Assembly (NCBI GenBank): GCA_963971535.1
Contig: OZ020585.1
Coordinates: forward strand, 154,429,371 to 154,493,370
DNA length: 64,000 nt
From: Notolepis coatsorum
Lineage: Eukaryota > Chordata > Actinopteri > Aulopiformes > Paralepididae
Reading direction: 5' to 3'
The notes under the pieces are model-generated. The model ran no database searches. It saw nothing but the letters and a program-made list of their open reading frames with translations, and was not told where the DNA came from. Position 1 is the first letter of the stretch, and each line of letters opens with the position of its first letter. This document shows, piece by piece, positions 10,681 to 22,840 of this stretch. A program made the translations under genes and the position numbers.

Positions 10681-13600
10681 TCAGTAGCTAACATAACAAC
10701 TGTGGTTAAGGCCTTTATTAACCAGCAGCTCAGTAGCTAACATAACAACACTGTGGTTAAGGCCTTTAACCAGCAGCTCAGTAGCTAACATAACAACACT
10801 GTAGTTAAGGCCTTTAACCAGCAGCTCAGTAGCTAACATAACAACTGTGGTTAAGGCCTTTAACCAGCAGCTCAGTAGCTAACATAACAACTGTGGTTAA
10901 GGCCTTTATTAACCAGCAGCTCAGTAGCTAACATAACAACTGTGGTTAAGGCCTTTAACCAGCAGCTCATAGCTAACATAACAACACTGTGGTTAAGGCC
11001 TTTAACCAGCAGCTCAGTAGCTAACATAACAACACTGTGGTTAAGGCCTTTAACCAGCAGCTCAGTAGCTAACATAACAACACTGTAGTTAAGGCCTTTA
11101 ACCAGCAGCTCAGTAGCTAACATAACAACTGCGGTTAAGGCCTTTAACCAGCAGCTCAGTAGCTAACATAACAACACTGTGGTTAAGGCCTTTAACCAGC
11201 AGCTCAATAGCTAACATAACAACACTGTGGTTAAGGCCTTTAACCAGCAGCTCAGTAGCTAACATAACAACACTGTGGTTAAGGCCTTTAACCAGCAGCT
11301 CAGTAGCTAACATAACAACACTGTAGTTAAGGCCTTTAACCGCAGCTCAGTAGCTATAACAACACTGTGGTTAAGGCCTTTAACCAGCAGCTCAGTAGCT
11401 AACATAACAACACTGTAGTTAAGGCCTTTAACCGCAGCTCAGTAGCTAACATAACAACACTGTAGTTAAGGCCTTTAACCAGCAGCTCAGTAGCTAACAT
11501 AACAACACTGTAGTTAAGGCCTTTAACCGCAGCTCAGTAGCTAACATAAGAACACTGTAGTTAAGGCCTTTAACCAGCAGCTCAGTAGCTAACATAACAA
11601 CACTGTAGTTAAGGCCTTTAACCAGCAGCTCAGTAGCTAACATAACAACACTGTGGTTAAGGCCTTTAACCAGCAGCTCAGTAGCTAACATAACAACACT
11701 GTAGTTAAGGCCTTTAACCGCAGCTCAGTAGCTAACATAACAACACTGTAGTTAATGCCTTTAACCAGCAGCTCAGTAGCTAACATAACAACTGCGGTTA
11801 AGGCCTTTAACCAGCAGCTCAGTAGCTAACATAACAACACTGTGGTTAAGGCCTTTAACCAGCAGCTCAGTAGTTAACATAACAACACTGTGGTTAAGGC
11901 CTTTAACCAGCAGCTCAGTAGCTAACATAACAACACTGTGGTTAAGGCCTTTAACCAGCAGCTCAGTAGCTAACATAACAACACTGTAGTTAAGGCCTTT
12001 AACCGCAGCTCAGTAGCTATAACAACACTGTGGTAAGGCCTTTAACCAGCAGCTCAGTAGCTAACATGAGAACACTGTAGTTAAGGCCTTTAACCGCAGC
12101 TCAGTAGCTAACATAACAACACTGTAGTTAAGGCCTTTAACCAGCAGCTCAGTAGCTAACATAACAACACTGTAGTTAAGGCCTTTAACCAGCAGCTCAG
12201 TAGCTAACATAACAACTGTGGTTAAGGCCTTTAACCAGCAACTCAGTAGCTAACATAACAACTGTGGTTAAGGCCTTTAACCAGCAGCTCAGTAGCTAAC
12301 ATAACAACTGTGGTTAAGGCCTTTAACCAGCAGCTCAGTAGCTAACATAACAACACTGTGGTTAAGGCCTTTAACCAGCAGCTCAGTAGCTAACATAACA
12401 ACACTGTAGTTAAGGCCTTTAACCAGCAGCTCAGTAGCTAACATAACAACTGTGGTTAAGGCCTTTAAATAGCTGCACTCATAGAAGCCTGTATGTTGAT
12501 GTAGCCTCATAAAGCTAACATTATAGCTGCACTCATAGGATGTTGATGTAGCCTCATAAAGCTGCATATGCTGCACTCATAGGAGCGTGTTGATGTAGCC
12601 TCATAAAGCTAACAAGAGTATATGTAATACTGTGGTTATGGCCTCTATAGTTAGCAGCTCATAGCTAACATAATACTGTGGTTAAGGCCTGCAGCAGCTC
12701 AGTAGCTAACATAACAACACTGTAGTTAAGGCCTTTAACCAGCAGCTCAGTAGCTAACATAACAACTGTGGTTAAGGCCTTTAAATAGCTGCACTCATAG
12801 GAGCCTGCATGTTGATGTAGCCTCATAAAGCTAACATTATAGCTGCACTCATAGGATGTTGATGTAGCCTCATAAAGCTGCATATGCTGCACTCATAGGA
12901 GCGTGTTGATGTAGCCTCATAAAGCTAACAAGAGTATATGTAATACTGTGGTTATGGCCTCTATAGTTAGCAGCTCATAGCTAACATAACAACACTGTAG
13001 TTAAGGCCTTTAACCAGCAGCTCAGTAGCTAACATAACAACACTGTAGTTAAGGCCTTTAACCGCAGCTCAGTAGCTAACATAACAACACTGTAGTTAAG
13101 GCCTTTAACCAGCAGCTCAGTAGCTAACATAACAACACTGTAGTTAAGGCCTTTAACCAGCAGCTCAGTAGCTAACATAACAACACTGTGGTTAAGGCCT
13201 TTAACCAGCAGCTCAGTAGCTAACATAACAACACTGTAGTTAAGGCCTTTAACCGCAGCTCAGTAGCTAACATAACAACACTGTAGTTAAGGCCTTTAAC
13301 CGCAGCTCAGTAGCTAACATAACAACACTGTAGTTAAGGCCTTTAACCAGCAGCTCAGTAGCTAACATAACAACACTGTAGTTAAGGCCTTTAACCAGCA
13401 GCTCAGTAGCTAACATAACAACACTGTGGTTAAGGCCTTTAACCAGCAGCTCAGTAGCTAACATAACAACACTGTAGTTAAGGCCTTTAACCGCAGCTCA
13501 GTAGCTAACATAACAACACTGTAGTTAAGGCCTTTAACCAGCAGCTCAGTAGCTAACATAACAACTGCGGTTAAGGCCTTTAACCAGCAGCTCAGTAGCT

Positions 13601-15545
13601 AACATAACAACACTGTGGTTAAGGCCTTTAACCAGCAGCTCAGTAGTTAACATAACAACACTGTGGTTAAGGCCTTTAACCAGCAGCTCAGTAGCTAACA
13701 TAACAACACTGTGGTTAAGGCCTTTAACCAGCAGCTCAGTAGCTAACATAACAACACTGTAGTTAAGGCCTTTAACCGCAGCTCAGTAGCTATAACAACA
13801 CTGTGGTAAGGCCTTTAACCAGCAGCTCAGTAGCTAACATGAGAACACTGTAGTTAAGGCCTTTAACCGCAGCTCAGTAGCTAACATAACAACACTGTAG
13901 TTAAGGCCTTTAACCAGCAGCTCAGTAGCTAACATAACAACACTGTAGTTAAGGCCTTTAACCAGCAGCTCAGTAGCTAACATAACAACTGTGGTTAAGG
14001 CCTTTAACCAGCAACTCAGTAGCTAACATAACAACTGTGGTTAAGGCCTTTAACCAGCAGCTCAGTAGCTAACATAACAACTGTGGTTAAGGCCTTTAAC
14101 CAGCAGCTCAGTAGCTAACATAACAACACTGTGGTTAAGGCCTTTAACCAGCAGCTCAGTAGCTAACATAACAACACTGTAGTTAAGGCCTTTAACCAGC
14201 AGCTCAGTAGCTAACATAACAACTGTGGTTAAGGCCTTTAAATAGCTGCACTCATAGAAGCCTGTATGTTGATGTAGCCTCATAAAGCTAACATTATAGC
14301 TGCACTCATAGGATGTTGATGTAGCCTCATAAAGCTGCATATGCTGCACTCATAGGAGCGTGTTGATGTAGCCTCATAAAGCTAACAAGAGTATATGTAA
14401 TACTGTGGTTATGGCCTCTATAGTTAGCAGCTCATAGCTAACATAATACTGTGGTTAAGGCCTGCAGCAGCTCAGTAGCTAACATAACAACACTGTAGTT
14501 AAGGCCTTTAACCAGCAGCTCAGTAGCTAACATAACAACTGTGGTTAAGGCCTTTAAATAGCTGCACTCATAGGAGCCTGCATGTTGATGTAGCCTCATA
14601 AAGCTAACATTATAGCTGCACTCATAGGATGTTGATGTAGCCTCATAAAGCTGCATATGCTGCACTCATAGGAGCGTGTTGATGTAGCCTCATAAAGCTA
14701 ACAAGAGTATATGTAATACTGTGGTTATGGCCTCTATAGTTAGCAGCTCATAGCTAACATAATACTGTGGTTAAGGCCTGCAGCAGCTCAGTAGCTAACA
14801 TAACAACACTGTAGTTAAGGCCTTTAACCAGCAGCTCAGTAGCTAACATAACAACTGTGGTTAAGGCCTTTAAATAGCTGCACTCATAGGAGCCTGCATG
14901 TTGATGTAGCCTCATAAAGCTAACATTATAGCTGCACTCATAGGATGTTGATGTAGCCTCATAAAGCTGCATATGCTGCACTCATAGGAGCGTGTTGATG
15001 TAGCCTCATAAAGCTAACAAGAGTATATGTAATACTGTGGTTATGGCCTCTATAGTTAGCAGCTCATAGCTAACATAATACTGTGGTTAAGGCCTGCAGC
15101 AGCTCAGTAGCTAACATAACAACACTGTAGTTAAGGCCTTTAACCAGCAGCTCAGTAGCTAACATAACAACTGTGGTTAAGGCCTTTAAATAGCTGCACT
15201 CATAGAAGCCTGCATGTTGATGTAGCCTCATAAAGCTAACATTATAGCTGCACTCATAGGATGTTGATGTAGCCTCATAAAGCTGCATATGCTGCACTCA
15301 TAGGAGCGTGTTGATGTAGCCTCATAAAGCTAACAAGAGTATATGTAATACTGTGGTTATGGCCTCTATAGTTAGCAGCTCATAGCTAACATAATACTGT
15401 GGTTAAGGCCTGCAGCAGCTCAGTAGCTAACATAACAACACTGTAGTTAAGGCCTTTAACCAGCAGCTCAGTAGCTAACATAACAACTGTGGTTAAGGCC
15501 TTTAACCTGTGGTTAAGGCCTTTAACCGCAGCTCAGTACGCTAAC
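10681..15545. repeat. 48-bp minisatellite array with 316-bp and 1,773-bp higher-order units
   Basis: The basic unit is cagcagctcagtagctaaca + taacaacactgtggttaagg + cctttaac (48 bp), with 45- and 46-bp variants. From about 12467 a second sequence is interleaved (tgcactcataggagcc, tgttgatgtagcctcataaag), making a 316-bp unit that starts near 12467, 12783, 14239, 14555, 14871 and 15187. A larger block of 1,773 bp is itself duplicated: 11494-12900 reappears at 13267-14670. Because 48 is a multiple of three, the minus strand shows spurious frames repeating MLATELLVKGLNHSVV. I regard these as non-coding. Confidence 0.85.
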
Positions 15546-15649
15546 ATAACAATACTGGTTACTGATTTATTATTTACATTGAAAAGATACAGAGATAATT
15601 TGTTAAAGCTGGACCAGCACACTACACCTAGGTTAGTAAACCTAGGCCC
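15546..15649. other. Short linker, nothing recognised
   Basis: About 100 bp between the satellite and the next LINE. A short palindrome ctaggttagtaaacctag sits at about 15629-15646. Confidence 0.3.
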
Positions 15650-16060
15650 CAGATTCAGATTCAGATTCAGATTCCTTTATTTAGCCATTTGTGTAAAACA
15701 TAATTGTTGCAGCAATACAGTGTATGCATTTCCTTTCTTTTTTCACAGAAAACAACACCAACACAGACAAGAAACGAAACAGTGCAGTGGGGGATTAATC
15801 AATAAATACATTATATAAAGTGAAGAGTGCAGGGATCCAGTACGGACTAGTGCAGTGCAGTCAGTGTCATTGTGCCAGTGTCACTTGGGGGCAGAGGGGG
15901 GGGGGGGACCTGAGGCATTGATCAGCCTGGCGGCTGAGGGGAAGAAGCTCAGTCTGTGTCGAGCTTTCACAGCCTTTGGGATCCTCAGCCTTCTCCCAGA
16001 GGGGAGCAGGGTGAAGAGGCTGTGACCCTCTGCTAAAGCTCCACTCCTGCACTAAAGTCG
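15650..16060 (-). mobile_element. 5'-truncated LINE 3' end (L2-like)
   Basis: On the minus strand the sense across frames is IPKAVKARHRLSFFPSAA..., the usual C-terminus of L2-like LINE polyproteins, followed by about 200 bp of 3' UTR and a (gaatct)n-type tail (15650-15675). A G-run at 15896-15907 interrupts it. Confidence 0.55.
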
Positions 16061-16129
16061 GGGATTCAGTTGGACTCAGATCTGCTGCGTTCCCCCCTAC
16101 CTGGTGACAGTGTACATCTCATAAAGTAG

Positions 16130-16978
16130 GGATAATCCACCCTGCTACACAAACATCTCAAAACAAACTGGTCAGACTACTGCTTGACCTTACTTCTAGA
16201 ACCCACCTCGCCCCTGCCCACGTGACAACCTAGGATGGCTTAGAGTAGACGACAGAGTACAGCAACTTGCAATGGGCCTGTCTACAAGATACATACACGA
16301 CCAAGGTATATGTGTACAGGTCAAAATACTTCCCAAAGGTCAGTGAATACCACGACCACAACACCATGGGAGCTCCACAAATCATGTTAAACCCAGATTC
16401 GGCTCAAACAGGGACTAAACACGTTTTGCAATTATGCCACATCAATGTGGAACGCCCTACCCAAAGATGTAAAGGAATGTGAATCACTACCCACTTTCAA
16501 AACACTCTCAAAGAACACCTACGGGAGACTGCAATTCGAAACTGGCCCCTGTAAATGTCCTAACCCAACCCCCTCCAATGTACAGTAAAGTACCAAACAT
16601 GGTTTTGTCAATATTCCAATGTACAGTTGTGCTTGTGCAGTTGTACAGTGTGCCCCCCCACCCCTCCTACCCCCCCCCCCCACCTATAATGTACGGTTCT
16701 ACGTCAAATATATACACTCTTTTCTAGACTCTTTTTGTATCACAAACAGTAGGCCTACTGTATTTGCAAATCTGGTATGTCATAAATGTATAGAAGTGTC
16801 TATCTGTATGTCACATGTCATGTTATGATGAATTGAAAATGGGGGTCCCTGATGTAAACAAGACGAACGTCTTTCTCTGGTCTGCATGCCCTTAACAATT
16901 GTATGTATTGAGCTGTACTGTATTGTACCCATTCTGCAATCTGTTAACAAAGTTTTCAATCAATCAATCAAAACCGTG
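16130..16978 (+). mobile_element. LINE family A, 5'-truncated copy with complete 3' UTR
   Basis: Matches the family A copy at 8000-10190 in the other orientation: C-terminal coding remnant (about 16130-16555, several frameshifts), then ctgtaaatgtcctaacccaa, a poly-C stretch near 16655-16682, the conserved tatgtcataaatgtatag and attgtacccattctgcaatc blocks, and the (tcaa)n tail at 16962-16975. It shows the whole 3' UTR of the family, about 420 bp. Confidence 0.7.
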
Positions 16979-17167
16979 GTCAGTCTGTGCGGAGAAACAA
17001 GGATAGCATGGTTGCCAGATCGGATTAACAATATCCGAACCGCCCATTGTTATCAAAGGTTTGTCAGATTAAGGCTGACTCTCAAATCTGGCAACACTGA
17101 TGCGTTGCATTGTGGGGGATCCCGGTTTGAAATTTGAATTGAACCGCGCTACAGACAGAGCCTGCAC

Positions 17168-17200
17168 GTCGTGAGCAACGGAATTGCATCTTCTCCTCAG
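17168..17200 (+). other. Possible 5' non-coding exon end
   Basis: gcattgtgggggatcccgg (17107-17125) resembles a TATA-less start region and ttctcctcag is followed at 17201 by gtaattg, a usable splice donor. With the exons at 17903 and 18091 this could be the first exon of a small gene. Only splice-site-like signals support it. Confidence 0.2.
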
Positions 17201-17339
17201 GTAATTGTGCAACACATATCTTTTATTATTTATAAGTAATGCGTGCCGCTGATATAAATGAGTGCTGTTTAGTCTGTGTTTTCAGTGACTACTGTAACGT
17301 TATTAGCTCGATATTATTAAACTGGCGGGATCTGTAAAA

Positions 17340-17755
17340 TACCGGAGCTGCTAACTGGCTAACGGTATGACTAGCTAATGTTGTATACTGTACCCGGAGC
17401 TGCTAACGTTATGACTATGACAGCTAACTTTTGGTTCCTACTGTACCAGGAGCTGCTAACTGGCTAACGTTATGAGAGCTAACGTTGGGGTACATATATA
17501 CTGTACCCGGAGCTGCTAACGTTATGACTATGAGAGCTAACTTTTGGTACCTACTGTACCAGGAGCTGCTAACTGGCTAACGTTATGAGAGCTAACGTTG
17601 GGGTACATACTGTACCCGGAGCTGCTAACGTTATGACTATGAGAGATAACTTTTGGTACATATACTGTACCAGGAGCTGCTAACGTTATGAGAGCTAACG
17701 TTGGGGTACATACTGTACCCGGAGCTGCTAACTGGCTATCATTCAGGTGGGGCTT
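17340..17755. repeat. Minisatellite based on ggagctgctaacgttatga
   Basis: About seven copies of a 50-60 bp unit (tgtacccggagctgctaac, variable middle, gagagctaacgttggggtac) arranged as alternating long and short forms with a dimer period of about 115-120 bp. Confidence 0.75.
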
Positions 17756-17756
17756 A

Positions 17757-17860
17757 TAGTGTGAAAAGTATGCTAACCCTACTGCCATGCACTAATAAAC
17801 TAACCTACACTGTAACACGCAACACTTTGATGAATATTGTTACTCAGCTGATAGAGTTGT
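17757..17860 (+). mobile_element. LINE/SINE 3' end fragment
   Basis: ctaataaactaacctacact through gttactcagctgatagagtt matches the 3' ends at 8845-8985 and 47590-47756, but the copy stops before the tail. Confidence 0.5.
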
Positions 17861-17902
17861 AATAAAATATATAATTTCATTGTTGCAAATATACTGTTAC
17901 AG

Positions 17903-17965
17903 TGCTGGATCTCATCAATGAGATGAACGCAGAAGACGGCTCAAGAACAACTACTTCAAGTGGTC
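17903..17965 (+). other. Candidate exon, unknown gene
   Basis: Preceded by tactgttacag and followed by gtaagtgatg, so it has both splice signals. It is open in one frame (LDLINEMNAEDGSRTTTSSG) and ends in phase 1. The exon end and the following intron resemble those of the next candidate exon, so the exon-intron pair was duplicated. No family is recognised. Confidence 0.35.
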
Positions 17966-18090
17966 GTAAGTGATGTATACATTTTTTTTATTGTGTGTGT
18001 GACTGACTGTATATATAATATATACTTTTTAATCTGGGACATCATTTTCAAAGAGTCATCCTGTAATGCCTTCTCTCTCTCTCTCCCAAG

Positions 18091-18137
18091 ACGGTCAAGA
18101 TCTACCAAGTCTTCAAGATCTTCAAGTGGTCATGCTT
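18091..18137 (+). other. Candidate exon, unknown gene
   Basis: A polypyrimidine tract (ctctctctctctcccaag) precedes it and gtaagtgatg follows. Its 47 bases share cttcaagtggtc with the previous exon. The two frames that stay open (GQDLPSLQDLQ or RSRSTKSSRSSSGHA) cannot be decided: the previous exon predicts the first, similarity to it the second. Confidence 0.35.
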
Positions 18138-18241
18138 GTAAGTGATGTATACAATGTTTTATTGTGTGTGTGACTGTGTATATATATACTTTTCAATCTG
18201 GGACTTTCATTTCAACAGCTGGAAAGGGTCATCCTGTGTTG

Positions 18242-20306
18242 ATGGATGCTACTGTATATTGTATGTAGATGTGCATGACATGGACTAAATTAGAGGTCCT
18301 AGATATGCAAAATAATATTGAGAATCACTGGCCTTAGACTATCTACTAACGTATTCTCGCTCTCTCTCTAGGTTCATGGCCACTAATGACTTCAGACCTT
18401 CAGAAGGACAGTATGCTGGATGAGGAAGGTCTTGGCCATGCTGCAATGGCTCCTAGAAGACAAGAACGGAGAGGTACTGGACCTGGCTGTCAAATGGTTT
18501 GTAATGCTACAGTATATTATGTAGATGTGCATGACATGGACTAAATTAGAGGTCCTAGATATGCAAAATAATATTGAGAATCACTGGCCTTAGACTATCT
18601 ACTAACGTATTATCGCTCTCTCTCTAGGTTCATGGCCACTAATGACTTCAGACCTTCAGAAGGACAGTATGCTGGATGAGGAAGGTCTTGGCCATGCTGC
18701 GATGGCTCCTAGAAGACAAGAACGGAGAGGTGCTGGACCTGGCTGTCAAATGGTTTGTAATGCTACAGTATATTATGTAGATGTGCATGACATGGACTAA
18801 ATTAGAGGTCCTAGATATGCAAAATAATATTGAGAATCACTGGCCTTAGACTATCTACTAACTTATTCTCGCTCTCTCTCTAGGTTCATGGCCACTAATG
18901 ACTTCAGACCTTCAGAAGGACAGTATGCTGGATGAGGAAGGTCTTGGCCATGCTGCAATGGCTCCTAGAAGACAAGAACGGAGAGGTGCTGGACCTGGCT
19001 GTCAAATGGTTTGTAATGCTACAGTATATTATGTAGATGTGCATGACATGGACTAAATTAGAGGTCCTAGATATGCAAAATAATATTGAGAATCACTGGC
19101 CTTAGACTATCTACTAACGTATTCTCGCTCTCTCTCTAGGTTCATGGCCACTAATGACTTCAGACCTTCAGAAGGACAGTATGCTGGATGAGGAAGGTCT
19201 TGGCCATGCTGCGATGGCTCCTAGAAGACAAGAACGGAGAGGTGCTGGACCTGGCTGTCAAATGGTTTGTAATGCTACAGTATATTATGTAGATGTGCAT
19301 GACATGGACTAAATTAGAGGTCCTAGATATGCAAAATAATATTGAGAATCACTGGCCTTAGACTATCTACTAACGTATTCTCGCTCTCTCTCTAGGTTCA
19401 TGGCCACTAATGACTTCAGACCTTCAGAAGGACAGTATGCTGGATGAGGAAGGTCTTGGCCATGCTGCGATGGCTCCTAGAAGACAAGAACGGAGAGGTG
19501 CTGGACCTGGCTGTCAAATGGTTTGTAATGCTACAGTATATTATGTAGATGTGCATGACATGGACTAAATTAGAGGTCCTAGATATGCAAAATAATATTG
19601 AGAATCACTGGCCTTAGACTATCTACTAACGTATTCTTGCTCTCTCTCTAGGTTCATGGCCACTAATGACTTCAGACCTTCAGAAGGACAGTATGCTGGA
19701 TGAGGAAGGTCTTGGCCATGCTGCGATGGCTCCTAGAAGACAAGAACGGAGAGGTGCTGGACCTGGCTGTCAAATGGTTTGTAATGCTACAGTATATTAT
19801 GTAGATGTGCATGACATGGACTAAATTAGAGGTCCTAGATATGCAAAATAATATTGAGAATCACTGGCCTTAGACTATCTACTAACGTATTCTCGCTCTC
19901 TCTCTAGGTTCATGGCCACTAATGACTTCAGACCTTCAGAAGGACAGTATGCTGGATGAGGAAGGTCTTGGCCATGCTGCGATGGCTCCTAGAAGACAAG
20001 AACGGAGAGGTGCTGGACCTGGCTGTCAAATGGTTTGTAATGCTACAGTATATTATGTAGATGTGCATGACATGGACTAAATTAGAGGTCCTAGATATGC
20101 AAAATAATATTGAGAATCACTGGCCTTAGACTATCTACTAACGCATTCTCGCTCTCTCTCTAGGTTCATGGCCACTAATGACTTCAGACCTTCAGAAGGA
20201 CAGTATGCTGGATGAGGAAGGTCTTGGCCATGCTGCGATGGCTCCTAGAGGACAAGAACGGAGGTGCAGGACCTGGCTGTCAAATGGTTTGTAATGCTAC
20301 AGTATA
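18242..20306 (+). repeat. Eight tandem copies of a 256-bp unit containing an exon-like segment
   Basis: Units repeat every 256 bp with over 98 percent identity by eye; the exon-like part starts at 18372, 18628, 18884, 19140, 19396, 19652, 19908 and 20164. Each has a branch-site-like ctaac, a polypyrimidine tract ctcgctctctctctag and then a 125-base segment (gttcatggccactaatgact ... gctgtcaaatg) before a weak donor gtttgt. One frame is open through every segment (SWPLMTSDLQKDSMLDEEGL, then an RRQERR stretch). 125 is not a multiple of three, so joining consecutive copies would shift frame. Either a tandemly amplified exon of the small upstream gene or a satellite that captured an exon. Confidence 0.55.
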
Positions 20307-20319
20307 AATTATTGTATTA

Positions 20320-20757
20320 CATCACGCTCACCATCAATGACTCCACCATCACCCCTCCCCCCTAGTCCGCAACCTCTGTGTCATCCTCGACCCCACCCTC
20401 TCATTTGACCCCATGTCCGCTCCATTGTCAAAACTTCATATTTTCACCTCCGCAACATTGCCAAAATCCGTCACTGCCTCTACCCCCTGCTGCTGAATCC
20501 CTCATACACGCCTTCATCTTTTCCCTCCTGGACTACTGTAACTCCCTCCTCACTGGCATCACCTCCCGCTCCCTCCATAAACTGCAGATGGTCCAAAACT
20601 CAGTTGCCCGCCTCCTCACTAACACCCGGTCCCGCGAACACATCACTCCTGTCCTCCACTCCCTCCACTGGCTCCCGATCAAGGAACGCATTAACTTCAA
20701 AACACTACTCCTCACCTTCAAAGCCATCCATAGCCTGGCCTCACCCTGGTCTTAAAC
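20320..20757 (+). mobile_element. LINE fragment (L2-like), truncated at both ends
   Basis: Across frames: VRNLCVILDPTLSF, a region like HLRNIAKIRHCL, FSLLDYCNSLLTGITSRSLHKLQMVQNS, then ARLLTNTRSREHITPVLHSLHWLPIKERINFK. This is the segment after the RT fingers in L2-group LINEs. It has at least one frameshift, no 3' UTR, and ends abruptly at the satellite. Confidence 0.65.
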
Positions 20758-20764
20758 TTTTTAC

Positions 20765-21018
20765 ACCAAGAGAACGGTGGGGAGAGAATATATACATATG
20801 ATGGGGAGAGAATATATACATACAGTGGGGAGGAGACTGTACATTAGGAGGGGGTGGGTGGGTGGGAGAGAAATATACATATAATAGACAGTCTCCTCCC
20901 CACCGTATGTATATATTCTCTCCCCACCATATGTATATTTCTCTCCCACCCACCCACCCCCTCCTAATGTACAGTCTCCTCCCCACCGTATGTATATATT
21001 CTCTCCCCACCATATGTA
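20765..21018. repeat. Satellite block with head-to-head inversion
   Basis: Monomers of gggagagaatatatacatac + agtggggaggagactgtaca + ttaggaggggg run in one orientation to about 20888, then the reverse complement runs from about 20890 to 21018. The junction (atatacatataatagacagt) is a hairpin-forming inversion point. Confidence 0.75.
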
Positions 21019-22226
21019 TATATTATCTGTTCATCTTGTACATTAACGAGATATGTAAAGTATCCAATATATTTAAATGTATTTTATTTGCGGATGACAC
21101 TAATCTTTTTTTTTCTGGTGAGAATGTCCAGCAGCTTTTAGAGGTCATCACATTTGAAATGAAGAAATTGAAGGAATGGTTTGATAGAAACAAATTATCA
21201 TTGAACTTGAGCAAAACTAAAATTATGTTGTTTGGAAACTGTAGATTGGATACTCAGGTACAAGTTAAAATAAATGATGTGATTATTGAAAGAGTTTATG
21301 AAAATAAATTCCTAGGTGTAATAATAGACCATAAAATCTGTTGGAAACCTCACATAAAACATGTCCAATCTAAACTCTCACGAAGCATTTCAGTCATGAG
21401 TAAAGTAAAGCACATCCTGGATAGAAAATCACTCTACATTCTCTACTGTTCACTAGTTTTACCATATTTAAATTACTGTGCTGAAGTCTGGGGAAACAAT
21501 TATAAGTCTACACTACAACCACTTTTTATACTTTATAAAAAGGGCCATAAGGATAGTTCACATTGCAGGTTATCGTGATCACACTAACATATTGTTTCTG
21601 GAGTCAAAGACATTGAAGTTAAATGATCTTGTGGAATTTAAAACGGCACAATTAATGTATAAAGCAAAAAGTCATGCACTTCCAAGAAACATTCAAGAAT
21701 TGTTCTTTGATAGGGAGGGGGGTTATAATCTGAGGGGAGAACACAATTTAAAGGTGCTAAACGTACGCACTACCATGAGAAAACACTGCATCTCAATATG
21801 TGGAGTGAAACTGTGGAACAGTCTAAATGTGGTGCTAAAGCAATGTCCAAACATGAGACAATTCAAACTGATGTATAAGGAAATTATGTTCACAAGGTAC
21901 AGGGATGAAGAAGGGACTTGATATTCACGGGTGTTTACATTTTTATTTTGTTTTCTATTTTATTTTATTTTATACATATATAGTTTTTGTTTTTTGTTTT
22001 GCATATATATATATATATATATTTTTTTTTTTTTTCTTTTCTTTTCTTTTCTTTTTTATGTTTAAAATAGTACAATCATTTGAGTAGTGGAAAAGGGGTA
22101 GGATTAAATAAGTGTATACTTCTTCCTACTCCTTTTCGAACATGCAGATTGAGTTGTTTTTCTTTTTTGTTATTGTTTGTTGTATTCATTGCATGTTCGA
22201 AATAAAGACTTCAAATCAAAATCAAA
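21019..22226 (+). mobile_element. 5'-truncated LINE inserted in the satellite
   Basis: The frame from about 21019 gives RT motif C (FADDTNLFF), then WFDRNKLSLNLSKTKIML, FLGVIIDHKICWKPHI and a C-terminal tail; a frameshift near 21530 moves the sense to the frame ending at 21921. A 3' UTR with (ta)n and T-rich runs follows, ending gcatgttcgaaataaagact and caaatcaaaatcaa. Satellite monomers lie on both sides, so the LINE interrupted the array. Group: Jockey/CR1/L2 superfamily; the endonuclease and early RT motifs are missing. Confidence 0.75.
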
Positions 22227-22840
22227 TTCTCTCCCCACCATATGTATATTTCTCTCCCACCCCCTCCTAATGTACAGTCTTCTCCCCACCGTATGTATAT
22301 ATTCTCTCCCCACCATATGTATATTTCTCTCCCACCCACCCACCCCCTCCTAATGTACAGTCTCCTCCCCACCGTATGTATATATTCTCTCCCCACCATA
22401 TGTATATATTCTCTCCCCACCATATGTATATTTCTCTCCCACCCCCTCGTAATGTACAGTCTCCTCCCCACCGTATGTATATATTCTCTCCCACCCCCTC
22501 CTAATGTACAGTCTCCTCCCCACCGTATGTATATTCTCTCCCCACCATATGTATATTTCTCTCCCACCCCCTCCTAATATACAGTCTCCTCCCCACCGTA
22601 TGTATATATTCTCTCCCCACCGTATGTATATTTCTCTCCCACCCACCCCCTCCTAATGTACAGTCTCCTCCCCACCGTATGTATATATTTTCTCCCACCC
22701 CCTCCTAATGTACAGTCTCCTCCCCACCGTATGTATATATTCTCTCCCCACCGTATGTATATTTCTCTCCCACCCACCCCCTCCTAATGTACAGTCTCCT
22801 CCCCACCGTATGTATATTCTCTCCCCAACGTATGTATATA
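22227..22840. repeat. Satellite block (continuation of 20765-21018)
   Basis: Monomers of cctcctaatgtacagtctcc + tccccaccgtatgtatatat + tctctcccaccc repeat in a single orientation, with 50- to 80-bp spacing caused by loss or gain of sub-units. Spurious proline- and tyrosine-rich frames appear on both strands. Confidence 0.8.

Noticed and set aside
10872..15297. Many minus-strand frames repeating MLATELLVKGLN or MQHMQLYEATSTSYE
   Set aside because: They are read-through of satellites whose unit length is a multiple of three; they break wherever the unit length varies and have no gene-like ends.
10195..15545. CRISPR-like appearance of regular repeats
   Set aside because: No unique spacers, no cas genes, and the host is clearly eukaryotic; these are plain tandem repeats.
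22211..22646. Frames rich in GGREIYIWWGENIY or YIFSPHHMYISLPP
   Set aside because: Generated by the satellite; both strands are open over the same units.
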